Of a stretch of 64,000 nt of DNA, positions 13,501 to 26,500 are shown in pieces. The DNA is taken from positions 52,989,295-53,053,294 of the forward strand of contig OU015524.1 of assembly GCA_907165065.1 (NCBI GenBank), read 5' to 3'. Under the pieces are notes generated by a model. It made no database searches and had not been told where the DNA came from. It saw only the letters and a list, made by a program, of their open reading frames with translations. The position numbers and the translations under genes are program-made. Position 1 is the stretch's first letter. The number at the start of each line of letters is the position of its first letter. This DNA comes from Caprimulgus europaeus (taxonomy: Eukaryota > Chordata > Aves > Caprimulgiformes > Caprimulgidae).

Positions 13501-16500
13501 ACATGCCAAAAGTAACACTGCTTATTCATATGTATTTTTGATTTCTTTTTAAACATTCCTTAGGACAAAGCCTTCAATTGTGTCACCATATCAGCATCTG
13601 CCCTTTACAGGATCTCTCCCTTTCTTTCAGTGCATGGGATGAACTGTGCTCAGATAGTGAGTAGCTTCTCAATATTGTTGTTCTTCACTGATGAGAAGGT
13701 GAGCAAGCTTTCTTAACTAAGCACCACTCAAATTAATCAAATTAATTTTATTTTATAACTTTGCTATGAGACAAGAGGATGCTATTAGTCCCACAAAGCT
13801 GTATATAAAACTGAGACACATAGAGTGAGAGAGAGAGAAGGGTCAAACCATTGACTGTGGATTCTCAGTTTGGCCAAGCTACTTCAATTTACATGACATT
13901 ATAATATTATGTAGAAGTTATACATAAAATCACAGCCTCATTACTTCAGTACCACAGATGACTGCCTAAAACTGGAAATCAAGCCTAATATTTTGAGTTG
14001 ATGAAAGACAGTTTTCCGCCTTCTCTTAATCCCCGTCTTCATTTACTACATGATTTTCATTTACCACATGAACCTGATTCATTCCTAGAACAAGTTTGTC
14101 CTGTTACTGAATGGAAAAGTAGCCCATGGGAAAATGGTGTTTGCTCCTGTCTTTAAAAGCTGTCTTCACATGTCTGTACGAAGAGAACAAAACAGGGCTA
14201 TGGTTTTTAAGAGTTCTAAGTTTGCAGATGGTGCATGTTAATACTATTCCTGTGGGTAGAATTTACCATCTTTTTCAAGCTGAAACACATCCTGAGGTTC
14301 ACACCCAGCAGCAGAGCAGTGGCAGCCTCGTGGTGGCTGCTCATGGCTTGGGCTGTGTTGGGTCACTGCATAGTCCTTGCAGCACCTGAGTGGCAATAAG
14401 GGGTTCTCACCCCCTTGGTAGCCCAGTGCTGCAGGGTGGTGGGACACTTTACTAATGAGTTTAGTAAGTATATTGGGCATATATTGGCATATATTAGGGC
14501 ACTGACTCACTCTGGAAGAAGTTATCATTGTATCAGATGTGTCTGCTTTGTCGCTGACACCCTGCAGAAGGTATTGGATTTTTATTTTTTTTAACTGACT
14601 AAAGGAAATCTTTTATTTTACTTTTTAAAATTTCAGGTGGATTGAACTGTTGGAAAATCACAGCCCAAACAATCTAACAATATTTCAAGCAGCTGCAAGC
14701 AGAATCTTGCAGCAGGAGATGCTATAAAGATTTAAGGCAATGCCAGGGTAGCAGCCCTCAGTGTCATGTGTTGGTATAGACCGTCAGCCAAATTCAGAAG
14801 TACAGGAAAGCACCTTTGCTGTTCTCACTCCTGTTCAGTAGTGTATTTCTTGCAGTTCTAAACCACTGTCAAGCAGCCTGTCTTGTTCGAAATCTTGGTG
14901 CATCCATTATCCCCTGACATTTATTGTGACTGTGTACTGTTTAGATGAAAGAAAAGTTACTCATCTGGGAATCACTTGACAATATAAATGGTGTTATTTT
15001 GGGCTTTTGTTGCCACTACAATTAATCAAATGAGAGACAATAACATTTTTTTGCTTATGCTGTAGTTAATCTAAGAAATCTGGCAACTTCCTTTGCTAGG
15101 CAGTGCTAATTTTGATGTTCTGTCCCATTATAAGGCCAGTTTTCATCAGTTTGGCAAAGAGGATTCTGCAGTAGCTTTTATTTCCCTCATGTGCTCAGAC
15201 ATAATATACAAGATACAAAATTAAGGACAGAAAAAAAGCAGCAAAGACTGGGAAAGCTCCTTCCTTCCCATAGCTCCTTACATATACACACACTGGCAGC
15301 CACCCACATCCAGCCCTGTTCCACCTGATGGCACGCCGGTTTCTCTTTTGGTTTAACTATGTGCACGTGCAGTTGGGTCCTGGTGTTTCATGAGTCGCTT
15401 TCTGTGGAAGGGAGTGTAAGCTTCTGAGGGTGGTGGGGGGAAGAAGCCAGAGAGGGGCTGTCAGGTCTTTGGTGTCTATGTTTGTGTGAAATGAAAGACA
15501 GTTATATGGGGACACCAAAAAGTTCTAATATTTTAACTGGTAATTCACATTATTTGTGAGGATGTGCTACTTATCTAATGCAGACAGATGTAATGATATA
15601 ATAGGCCCTAATGAATAATTTACCAATGACAAATAATTGATATTGCCAACTTGTTTTTTTTTTTTTCTCACATCCAAAATAAAATTCAGTTAGCTTCTCC
15701 ATGGCAAGTAAAACCTCTTTCTAATCTAAAACCCAAGAAAATTAAAATACAATTTTCTTATGTTTCAAAAATGGATGTTTGTTAAGGCAGCCAAGCAACT
15801 CACTGAAGAAAAAAAAAAAGAGAGAAAAAAGAGAAAATACTGTAAAATCTGGTTATCTTGGGCCATTTCCTTATAGCTCAAGCAATCTATCTGAAATAAA
15901 GGACAAAAGTTCATGATTTTAAAATATCTTAATAAACCTTTCATTGGCTTAGAAATATTCCAACTCTCCCTTCTTTTACACATCTGAACTTAAAACCAGT
16001 AGGAAAGAATTAAATACAAAAAAGGAGAAAGAAAAAAGGGCTTTTTATGCAAGAGCACAGCAAGTGATACTGGGGGATAATCAGGAAGAAACAGAACATG
16101 TGCTTGTCTCTTGCTTAGACACTGCTTCCTTTCTTTTCTTCTCCCTGAGATACAACTTTTATCCTATAGACAGAGCACCTGGTACTTTTTTTATTTTATT
16201 AATACCTAATTCATTATTCCTACACAAATAAGTGAGCTTTCTGTTATTGGAAGACAGAAAGAAAAGTCTCTTGCATGAATCAATTTTGGCTGGTGCATTT
16301 AGTCACTGTTGGGTCAGAGGGAGATATGGGTAAATCACTGACATTCAGTAGTCTTCATAAAAAGCTATTTATCAGATGCTGAGGTCTTGTAACATCATTA
16401 AGCAGCTAGTTTTTTGTTATCTCACAGTAATGCAGAGACCCCAGTCATCCATAAGGAGTCCTTGAGCACAGCCCCTTCACAGGATGCCACAGCACATATG

Positions 16501-19500
16501 CAGTTGAACACCAGACCTCTTTTCATCCGGGGTAGTTCACAAAGCATGCTTGATCATAGATAATGCAAGAGTGACAAAGCTGGCAGTATCCTTAAAAAAA
16601 AAATAAATACATATATATATATAGTCTGAGGTGAAAAAAATGAAATATTTTCACAGTTTAGAAAAGAAGAACTTCAAAAAGATTTCAGAAAGTAATATCT
16701 TGGCTGCACTCCAAAGTGCTTTATTGTTGACTGCCAAAGGATTAAGTCTCTGGTAAGATAAAAATATCTTGATACAGGCACACAAACATATTTAATATGT
16801 GTCTAAAAACCTATTAAAATAATACTAAATGATTCAAACCGGCACAACCATGAAGACTACCAACAAGACAACAATCCCTCAATAACTATGTTGCTTTGCC
16901 CTTTTGTCTGAGGTCCACAGAAACTTTTCCAGAGTGAGAACTCTGTAATAATCCAAATTCTGAGCCCATCCCCTGCCTTTCTGCCACAGTGCAGGAGGCA
17001 TCTCTTCCAGCCAGACTTACAGCTGCTTTCCAGAATTAGGGCACTGTGTACCCTACAACACCATATTCCCCACACTAATATGGAGATTGCAAACACTGGT
17101 AAGCCTGCTTTTCAGCTATTAGGTTTTTAATAATTCTGGAAACTTGCTTTGAGTTTATTTATTAATTAGTTTTTATTTGCTATGTTTGTTCTGAAGTCAA
17201 CTGTTGCTTTTACCACTGCCCAGTTTCCATTGCCATTTTACTATGACACCTTTGAAAAATCCTGTTTTCCTGAAAAGTGGATGAATACCATAAATACCTG
17301 ACAAAGGGATACTGCTTAAAGGCAGGGACGGTTCTTCCCTTCGTAAATATGAAGCAAGTATAACCATAATTGTTGTAACTAATCTTGTCTTTGTCCAGAA
17401 AATGCAACTGCCTGGCTTGGCAAGTGGCCAGGTGGTCATGCCCATTAAATTCACACTACCTTCTTGTTTATTAAATGGCTGTCTTCTACACCTAGGAGAG
17501 AGAACATGGATTTAATAAAGGAGGGAGGGACCTGGAACTGACAATATCTTCTCCTCCTGATTAAATATTTCATTAAAAGCTCTGTGCCATTTAGTCACTT
17601 TTAAGTCATGACGAGGCAGAGAGGAAGTCTGTCCTAGCCAGCCAAGTGTCTTGTGTAAAATGACCAAAAAGAACTAAGAAAAACGGTTGAATTGTAGCAC
17701 AATGTGTAAGATTATTGTAAGAATAATTCTTTCTCCAGTTGAATGTTCTTAGTAGCCAACAATATTCTGAGCATTCAGCGGCTATTTGATGAATATTCAG
17801 TTCAGCATTCTGAATTGAACCTCGAGGTCTGAGCTCTTCTCTGCTGTTAAGCCCAGTGACTAATGTGAAAGAGGTTGCTGGGAAAACTAGCCCAGCCAGA
17901 TGATTGCACTGGCAGGCACATTTTGTCAGAACACAATGGACATTTCAACAGCTGCCCGTGAAATGACAGCTGAAGGAAAGAGATGATTTTCAAGGGTTTT
18001 TTAAACTGCTTTCTTTTCCAGTACGAAGAATTATTCCAAATGCTTAAGTGGTGTAGATTTTCTATGCAGAGCATCATAGGAAGATTATTGGAGGATTTCT
18101 GTCAGGATGGGACAAGGGATTGAAGACAAAAAATGAAATGCGAGCTTTGAGGGGCTCACAAGGTTTCTTATGGTGAAGGCTGGATCAAGATCTTTGATTA
18201 AAATATATACAAACAGAAAATGAGGCTTCCTGTTTTGATGATTTTGTAACCTTGAGTGATGAAAGAATACATTCAAGGGAAGCTTGAGAGAAGTTTGTGA
18301 AATGATAACACTTGGCAATATCACTGAGATACTTTACCACTTTGTTATATCATAGCACACATCATAACTTTAAAAATTAAATGAAAATATAAGTAAGACA
18401 GAGAATGTTCCATGCCTCCAGGCCAAATAGACCACTGGCTGCTCCATTAAAATGTTTAATTGTAAAACTTCATATATTTATCGAGAACTTGAATGTGCAT
18501 AGAGGAGTATCTCTGGGTAGAGCTGCTAAGACATGTGCATCTTGATTAATTTGAGGAAAATGAATTTTCAGCACCATTAAAATGGTCCACATGGAATATT
18601 CCTCAGTAATGAGGAGCTATCATCACTTACCATGTAGAAACTACAGGAGTGTTTTGGTTTAGAGTGGCTTGGCTTTTAATCTGCACGTCTCTATCCAATG
18701 ACAGCTGTGGTTTGAATGCTTTTCATTCACTTTATCCTCTGCAGGCAAACCTCGTAGGTAGACCCGCATCTTCCTGCTATGTTATGGTTTCCATTCTCCA
18801 CATTTTCTGTAGAGTACAGGAAGCATCTGATCTCTCTCTCTCTCACCATTTGCAGCAGCAGTACACTGTTTTACAGCCACCCAGATTGGAATATACATTA
18901 TTGCACTGCTGGTGCTGAGGTCAGGGAGGCCGTATGGATTTAGCAGAAGGTAAAATTCAGATAAAATCCATGATACATAAGAAACTGTAAGATGTTTATG
19001 ATCTTTGTGTAAACACTTGGAAATTGGGATTTATAATGACACTATTGATAGTGTATTAGCTAGAGCACCTGTTGAGATCAAGATAAATAGCCAGTCTAGA
19101 CTGCACATGAGGCTATTACAAAAATGATGGATCATCTCACTGCTTTTGGAAATTAGCTTGGAACTGCTGGAGCCCTTAACTACTGTTTGTTGTATTTCCA
19201 AATTGCCATGTGATCCTGATGGTGAGATACTGAGGCAAATATTACATGACCCCTCTACAGACTGCATAATGAGTAGAGAGAAATACATTTTACATTCTCT
19301 TTTTAGTCTAAAAATTGAACTTTCAAAATATTGATGTCATTTAGACTCAGTAATTCAAAAACTCATTCAGTAAAAGATAAAAAATTATTACCATTCTACT
19401 TGTTAATGCTAGACTTGCTAAAGGTGAGTGTGCTTTAATTATGTGTTGTAATTTGGACCACAGTTCAAGCATTCAATTTTTAATTCAGCCACTCCACTAT

Positions 19501-19515
19501 TTTAGTGTTCAGACT

Positions 19516-19537
19516 AAAAAAAAAAAAAAAAAAAAAA
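19516..19537 (+). repeat. Poly(A) run, A22
   Basis: Twenty-two consecutive A bases, followed by GAGG and another short A-run. It could be the tail of an old retrocopy, but the sequence before it was not recognised. Confidence 0.9.
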
Positions 19538-22280
19538 GAGGAAAAAGTCAAAAATCAACGTCTGCTAGCTAAAAGACAATTCATTTTACAGGAGGATTGA
19601 GAAAGGCACAGATCTCATTGAATTGTTAATAAAACGCAGTATCATTCAAATCTAGGCTGAACAAAATCAGCTGTCAAAAGCTTTTGTCCTTCTGATGTCA
19701 GTTCAACAGATTGCAACATTAATATGCAAATATCACAGATCAAAGTACACAATTAACAGTGACATTAACAAACATTAACATTTTTATTAATGGTATCAGT
19801 ATTCTTTGAAAGTCAATTCTGAGCATAGGCACCGAAATAATTTAAAACATGATTTAAAGAGCACAGGGTGGTAAATCACAAAAAACCCTGTCCTTTTTAC
19901 AGAAAGGCAGCCATTGGCTTTTGCATGCAAACTGATTTCATAAGCCTATTAGAGGAATGCACAGTCTGAGTTTGCCCTTGCTAATGTTCTTAATCATGTT
20001 TCCTCCATCTGTATTGTCCTAAAGGACAATTTTTTCTTGAGTTTGGAAGTTGACTTTTGAGATTCACATCAAAGTTTGGGTGAGGATAAAGCCTGTCTCA
20101 GGTCAGAAGGTGGCTCAGTGTTACAGAGCTCTCCTTGTCAATGAGCCTCTCCAGTGGGAAGGTTGACAAGATGAAATGGGCTAGATCTTATTTCTTCCCA
20201 AGTGCACAAGGTTGACTAATTCCAGGGAATTTGCTTTCAGGGCACATGGTACCATACGACCTTTCTAATTCTCTTCGTATTCACCACAACCATCGCCTAG
20301 AGCAGGTAGGCAGTGTTTGGAGCATGGGGACTGAAGTCAGACTGTCTAAAACATGCAGCATATGTGACAAGCACGTTGTCAGGTCCAAATGTCAGGTGGT
20401 AGCAGACAGCACATGAGCGCTTTCTGCACAGCAGGAAGGGGCACAGGCTTCTGCACCTGCCAGCTCAGCGTTGTGTACTGTACGCTGTAGCCCCAGTGGC
20501 TACAGAGCTGCTAAACAAAATGAATCGGACTTAATCTCTGGCCCTGAGGCATACTGGAATGGCACAGCTTGAATCCCTACAGCTAAAATCCCTCTACTCT
20601 CAAACACAGTGTAGTCATACTTGGATTGCCTTTGGGGATGTCTCCTGGCCCATGCTGGCCCTTTACAGACACCCAGGAATTGCTTGGGAGAGGCGTGCTG
20701 AGAAAGGACTGTGCAAGCAACGCAATGGTGCTGGCTGTGCTCGCTCTGCTCAGTTTTCTAGGGCAGATAACAGGTGGATCATCCATGCTGGGGCAGTGAA
20801 TGAGGGTAGCATGATCCCTGCCATCCTGGATAGCCTCACGCATCTGCCATGACCTGGCGCTCCTTCACCTGCTCCAAGCCAGGGAGCTCCCGAATTCTCC
20901 CCTTCTAAGTTCTCTCCTCGGTCTCCTCCTCCCTCTCCCTTTATGCAGGAGGATCTCACCAGTTTTTCTCCTTAAGGCCTCTCAGCACAGGCAGCACCAA
21001 AGGAAGCTTAACAAGATGCACAAACTCAGCCCCAGTCACATCCTATTGAAATCAATGTCTTGCTAAAAAAAAAAAAGTTACTAAGGATCAACTATTACTC
21101 AGTAATGTCCAGAAGTAATTCCAGATGTAAAATGTTTTCTCTCTGTTTTTAAAATGCCGAGAAAGCTGCAGCAGCTGGGATTTAAAGGTGTGTAGAGTAA
21201 AATATGTTGCAGATTACTTTCAAAAACTCTCACAATAGATTGAATAAATTGTAGCCTTGACAGATCCTACAAGACAGAAAATCTAAGCTGGTTGAAAAAT
21301 TATTTGCTAAGGAAAAGAAGTAGAGTGAAAAAGCTTAATTTACAGTGTCCAGTGAACATTGTTGAAATGTCATCTTCCTTAATTTCTTTTTCGTAAGAAA
21401 AAAATGTGACCACACCAGCTGATTCCAGTTCCTTATTTCTTGAAATTGTTCAGTTTCAGATTGGCAAACTAAAGAAATGCAAAAATTTCTATGGTACACT
21501 GAGCAAAGGACTGTACTTGAATGGTGGTGAGAACATGGTGCTCTTGAGTTTGATGTGTATTTAGTGCCATCCACAAAACCAGAATTGAATTCTGCTCAAT
21601 CACTGGCCTTTTTTAGTGGATACATGACAACAGGTATCAGCTGCAGTGAAAAATTCAATGAAAGCTTGCTGGAAACCACAGCAGATAGCAACCCCAATCC
21701 ACATATTAGAATTTCAGTGTTATTATTCTTCAGACTGTGCAGATGGTGGTTTGCTCAGTGCCCGCTCTTTTCAGGCACTGGCCTCAATTTCAGGCACCAT
21801 CTATGCCTTACCTCATTTGCATAATTTTAGTTCAGAATAATAGTCTTTAAATTTCACAACATTTTCAAGCTCAAGGGTGACAGAATGACCTAGATAGTGT
21901 TAGACATCTGGAGAAAAAAGGCAGGCAGCTGGAAGTGCTATAGATTATGATTATTCAAGTTCTGAGTTATCCAGTCCTCTCTGGTTTAAAACTTTCTTCT
22001 CTCCTTAGTGGAGGTATGCACTTCAGCACTCTTCCGCACATCTGAATCAATTGATGTCAAGAGCAAAGCAGATTATTTTCTGAATCATTCAAAACTGGTT
22101 ACTGGGTTTCAGTACTGAATGGTTGCTATGACCTGTGCTACATAGGGACCACACTAGTTGATCAGATAATCTCTACTGTCCTAAAGCCTGTAAATCTTTT
22201 AATTTATGGACACTGCTAATTTGATTTATTTTTGTTGACACTACAGGATTCCAAAGTTTCCCAAGAGATTAAACTCCTGG

Positions 22281-22283
22281 TAA

Positions 22284-22314
<31 letters not shown>

Positions 22315-22322
22315 AAATAAAA
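22281..22322. repeat. Tetranucleotide microsatellite (AAAT)n
   Basis: About nine near-perfect copies of AAAT on the + strand, degrading at the right end into A-rich sequence. It is likely to be length-variable between individuals. No gene overlaps it. Confidence 0.95.
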
Positions 22323-23167
22323 TGCAGCCAGCTTGATACAAAGCTCCTGGACTCAGGAGATACTGTAGACAAAAGAGGGAGGCAGGTGTAGGAAACAAAG
22401 CCTGGCATAAGTGAAAGATCTACCCATCACATGTGTCAGGGACAGGAGATGGCATAGCCAAGACAGCAGCAACACCCAGCTGCAGTGGAGAAGTTTATAC
22501 ATGGGCCTGGCGTGTCTGCAGTTGCCAGCCTGCATCAACCTACTGTTGAGGAAAAACGGCTCTTGGATCCTCCTGCTTTCCATTGTGCTTGGATGAAACA
22601 CTAACCACTGTCCTCATCAGGGATTTTGCAGAGAACAACTCCTCTCTGTTTTTACTCTACCCTTTAACTAAGCATGGTTCAGCGTGATATAATTTCAGCC
22701 CAAACACTAAATCACAGTCAGCTTCTCTGCCAGGTGTGACAATGTGAATTTAAGCCTGTAAATGTGATTGCACTTGGAGGCGGGTACATGGCAGCAGTAT
22801 TTACAAGTGGCCACACTGGGCCATGCTTTGTCCTCCTGGGGAGCACAGCCATTCGCATCCTATCCTGTTCACATGAGCACTGGAGCAGGTGAGGCTTTTA
22901 TACCCTTCTGCATAAGGAGGTGGGAATTTTCAGCTAGAAGGAGCAGTGCCAGTAGTATTTTTAATTTCTGTAGCAGAACTCTAGCTTCTCCTACTTTTGC
23001 TAGAGGTAAAGGCCAAAGACACATGGATGCTGTAGTGTATTCAAGGCTCTCACCCCGAATGGGTGTTAGGAGCTGCTCACAGAAAGCATCTCTGGAGATG
23101 CTTCTCATGCTAAATGAACTCTACAGTATATATGGATGAGAAACTCAGCATACAAGAGTATCATGGT

Positions 23168-23580
23168 TGTCCTGGTTTTTAGCTGGAACAGAGCTGGGTT
23201 TCTTTTTAGTAGTAAGAACAGCGCTGTGTTTTGCTTTCAGCCTGGGACTTGTTATGAGAGAGACACTGATAACATACGAGTGTTTGCACTTTTGTCGATG
23301 GAAGTGAAGGACTTTGTGTTCTGTGAACGGGCCGGGCTTGGTTGGCGAGTGATGAGCAGTTGCACTGGGTATCACTCATTTGTATATTTTCTTACTGTTG
23401 TCATTATCACTGCTATTTTAATATTACTATTCTTTTAAGTTTTCTTTTATTAAATTGTTCTTATCTCAGCCTACGAGTCTCCTTACCCTTGCCCCTAACC
23501 CTCTCCCCTATCCCCTGGGGGTGGGGGGCAGTGGGTAAATGGCTGTGTTGGCTGCTGGCCAAGGGCTAGCCCAGTGAGAC
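23168..23580 (+). mobile_element. Degraded solo LTR of an avian endogenous retrovirus
   Basis: The left end starts TGTCCTGGTTTTTAGCTGG, close to the start of a widespread bird LTR family, and the following bases (AACAGCGCTGTGTTTTG, then GATAACA) continue the match as I remember it. The right part has an ATTAAA signal at 23449-23454, then TTCTTATCTCAGCCTACGAG, a C-rich stretch and a G-run, in the order expected for the LTR 3' portion. The copy is about 410 bases, shorter than the family, with the middle largely missing. The right boundary is uncertain because the terminal inverted repeat is eroded. I found no flanking viral gene and no convincing target-site duplication, so this is a solo remnant. 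The exact family name is not assigned. Confidence 0.72.
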
Positions 23581-26500
23581 TATCACAATGCTGAAATTCA
23601 TTGCACTCTGAATGCCATCTCCTTCCTTATGAACCATATCATGTGATGGACTATAAGACCTGGTACAGAACAACTTCAAGACATACAAGACCAATATCAA
23701 TGGATAGAAAAACCTGTGTCTTTCCTATTTCTAGACACTTGTCAACTGAATATTTGATTTAGCAGTAAATATCTTAAAAAGATAGGAGCAGCAACATTAA
23801 AAAGCATCAGAAGGCGTTTAGATGGTACTCATCTAAAGATACCTAAGTGCTGCCTGGCCTTGAATAGTCTTGTGGTCATGCAGTGGTTACAACATGGGGC
23901 TGTGTCATGTTCCTAAATTTTCTTTGGACCTGCTCTGCAATCTTTGCTATGTCACCATAGCTTTTTGAACACTAATCTATTAATATATGAAAGGATAAAA
24001 CTGATAACATCTTGGTTTTGAAGTGCTGTGTTTGTTGACTGTATCTGAGATCCAGTTCTTCAAGGTGTCCACTGCAATTTCCTGAGCATCTGTAGACTAA
24101 AATGGATTTTGTGAATTCTCAGTGAGGTGTGCACAGTATGTTGCAAAGTAAAATCCAGAAACGGAAAGGACATTGCTGGGTGACCTTATTCACTAAGTGG
24201 ATCAAAATGCCTGTATAAAAAGTTTTGATGAGGGTGACTTGGTACACAATTTATCTCTTTGGGCTTATTTAGCTCATTGTTCAGTGCAAAGACTGATGAC
24301 AAGCTTGAGATTATACTCTGCATCTCAGTGAAATCCTTTCAACCACTCCCCTCTTTCAGACACTCTCAGCTTCATTAATCTGGTACTTGTTTCTTGCTGT
24401 GTTTTAGCTCTCCTTTTGTTTTTGAAGTGCCTGTGGCATGCTGTTTCCTTATTCTTTTCACAAAATACTTTTGCTGTATTCTCTGAGTCTAGGAGAAATT
24501 TAAAAATAAAGTTCAAATATTTATTCTCACAGTAGGTGGTATTCAATTTTATTCACAGAGTTTTAAGTAATAATAGAGCCAAGAGCAAAGGCAATGACTT
24601 GATCTTCATCACTGATTCTGATTTTTGTGTGGCTCAGCCCCACTTGAGAAATGCCTTCCTCAGGCTCAGAGTTCCTCACCACACTGAGTCCAGCTCCTGT
24701 CTCATTCCCACAGGCTACCTAGGGGCTGCTGCCTCGGCTCCTCAAAGCTCTGCTCCAGATGTGTAGTGCAAGGCTTTTTCTGCAAAGTCTCAGAGTGGAA
24801 ACTTAGCATATAGGAGTAGCTTCCCTGCTGGTCTGGTAGCATTTAGCTACACACACAACATAAGGGGAGCTGACAAAAGTTGTCTTCTTTCTGTACAGCT
24901 ACATCTGCCAAGGGGGCCTGGTTGCATAGTGTTATCCAGTAAGGTGACATAAATCCTTGCAGCACCAGCTGACACTGCTACTCTGTGCAACTCATGCTAG
25001 ACCTACCCTCCAAAGGAGCAGTGTTCAGGCTGGACACATCCACAGGATTCACATCTGTCTTTAACCTTGATAGTTCACAGTAAAAAGAGTTAAGTCACCC
25101 TGCAAAAATAATTAATTAGTCACTCTCAGAGTAATCATCAAGTATTTGATCTGACTGTTGTGAAACTAGAACTAGAAACTAGAAGTTGAATGCTTTGGTC
25201 AAATGCTCTGTTCAGATACTTCTACAGCTAGAAGTATTGTTGAGTACAGCAATGGCTGACCTCACATCAGCAGATCCTTGTCCTATTTTACCCAATAGCA
25301 AGGAATTTAGTGAGGTCGGGGAGGTAGAATAACAGTTTAGAAAAGGTCTTCATGAATCAAAGAGAAATGTTGGCATCATCCTCCCTTTCTCCCAAACCAA
25401 TACTCTTGTGCAAATAAAGTAATAAAATCAGTGGTGAAAAAACAAAGTGCAAAGAGGACTTTTTGTCTCATATGTATAATAGGAAGTTATAAATGTCTTG
25501 GCTTCGCTAACGTGTTGGTTTTGCTACAGTTGAACATAGCAGCAGAACTTTCCTCCTACCTGGAGATCTTATGTCTTTTTTTATGTGGGTGGGGATACTC
25601 CTTTGTGTGCATTGACAATAAGCAGGAAAAAGAATCTGAACTCTGGACTCAAAGTATCTCAAAATAGTCTAAAAAAGATACAAGCTGTCATAATACTTTC
25701 AGGACAAAGGATGGGAAAGATGGGAGAAAACTGGTGTGTCATTACTGTAAAATCTTTTTGCATTAGCAACATTTTGTTCTTAGAGAAGATAAAAAGAATA
25801 CAGAAATGGAAGATATGTTAGAATTAAAATACATTCTAATTTCCTACATTTCATAATGCTTAGGCACACGTTTGCTTTCACCTGTTTTAGCTATTTGAAA
25901 AATTGCCTGACAGTTCTAATATGGAAAATAATTAACAATATTACAGCTCTCCTCACCTGATTCTTGACTACAACTCAACAGTTGGATGTGTGCACATAGA
26001 CTTTGAACACAGGTAATAAAATGACAATGTGCTATAATAACATGATAATTAGATATGTCATTGGTGCTTCAGTCTTCTGTAAGTCAGGTCACAGTGAGAA
26101 GATGTCAGATTACTGGAAAAAATGGAGATACTGTGGATGAGAAATTACTGTAACACAGTCTTGCAGTGAACTTCAAAAAGGGTGAAAAAAAACTTGTGAG
26201 AACAGGAGCCTTGAGACGTATAAGTAATGACTTGTGCCTCTGCAATTAGACATGGTGTCCTTACTGTTCCACGCTGTTTGGTGGAAACTGCATTGTAAAC
26301 AGTTTTAAATTAAGAACAAGGATTAGCAGTCTTTAGAACTGAGGGGGTAATTGATTTATTCAAATAACTACATCTTCTAACAAGTAAAATAAGGAGCTGT
26401 GATTAGTTTACAGAGAAGAACTGGAATGTGTGAAAGATTTACACTCTCTATAGACTTCTTGTACCTTATGAGACTCATCTTATTCGGATCATTATTAAAT

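Larger units (their letters stand above)
4561..23167. other. Intergenic DNA downstream of GRM1, no gene seen
   Basis: About 18.6 kb in which open frames on both strands are short, unrelated to families I recognise, and lack exon-like flanks. The stretch around 10.4-11.1 kb is more GC-rich and has longer open frames, but they look like chance openings. Content is mostly unique AT-rich DNA with homopolymer runs (for example T-runs near 5345 and 15653) and the A-run and AAAT repeat listed separately. I recognised no CR1 copy here. Distal enhancers may exist but cannot be seen from one sequence. Confidence 0.7.

Noticed and set aside
19724..19731. Octamer motif ATGCAAAT (POU-type site)
   Set aside because: An 8-base motif is expected about twice by chance on both strands of 64 kb, and nothing around it supports an enhancer.
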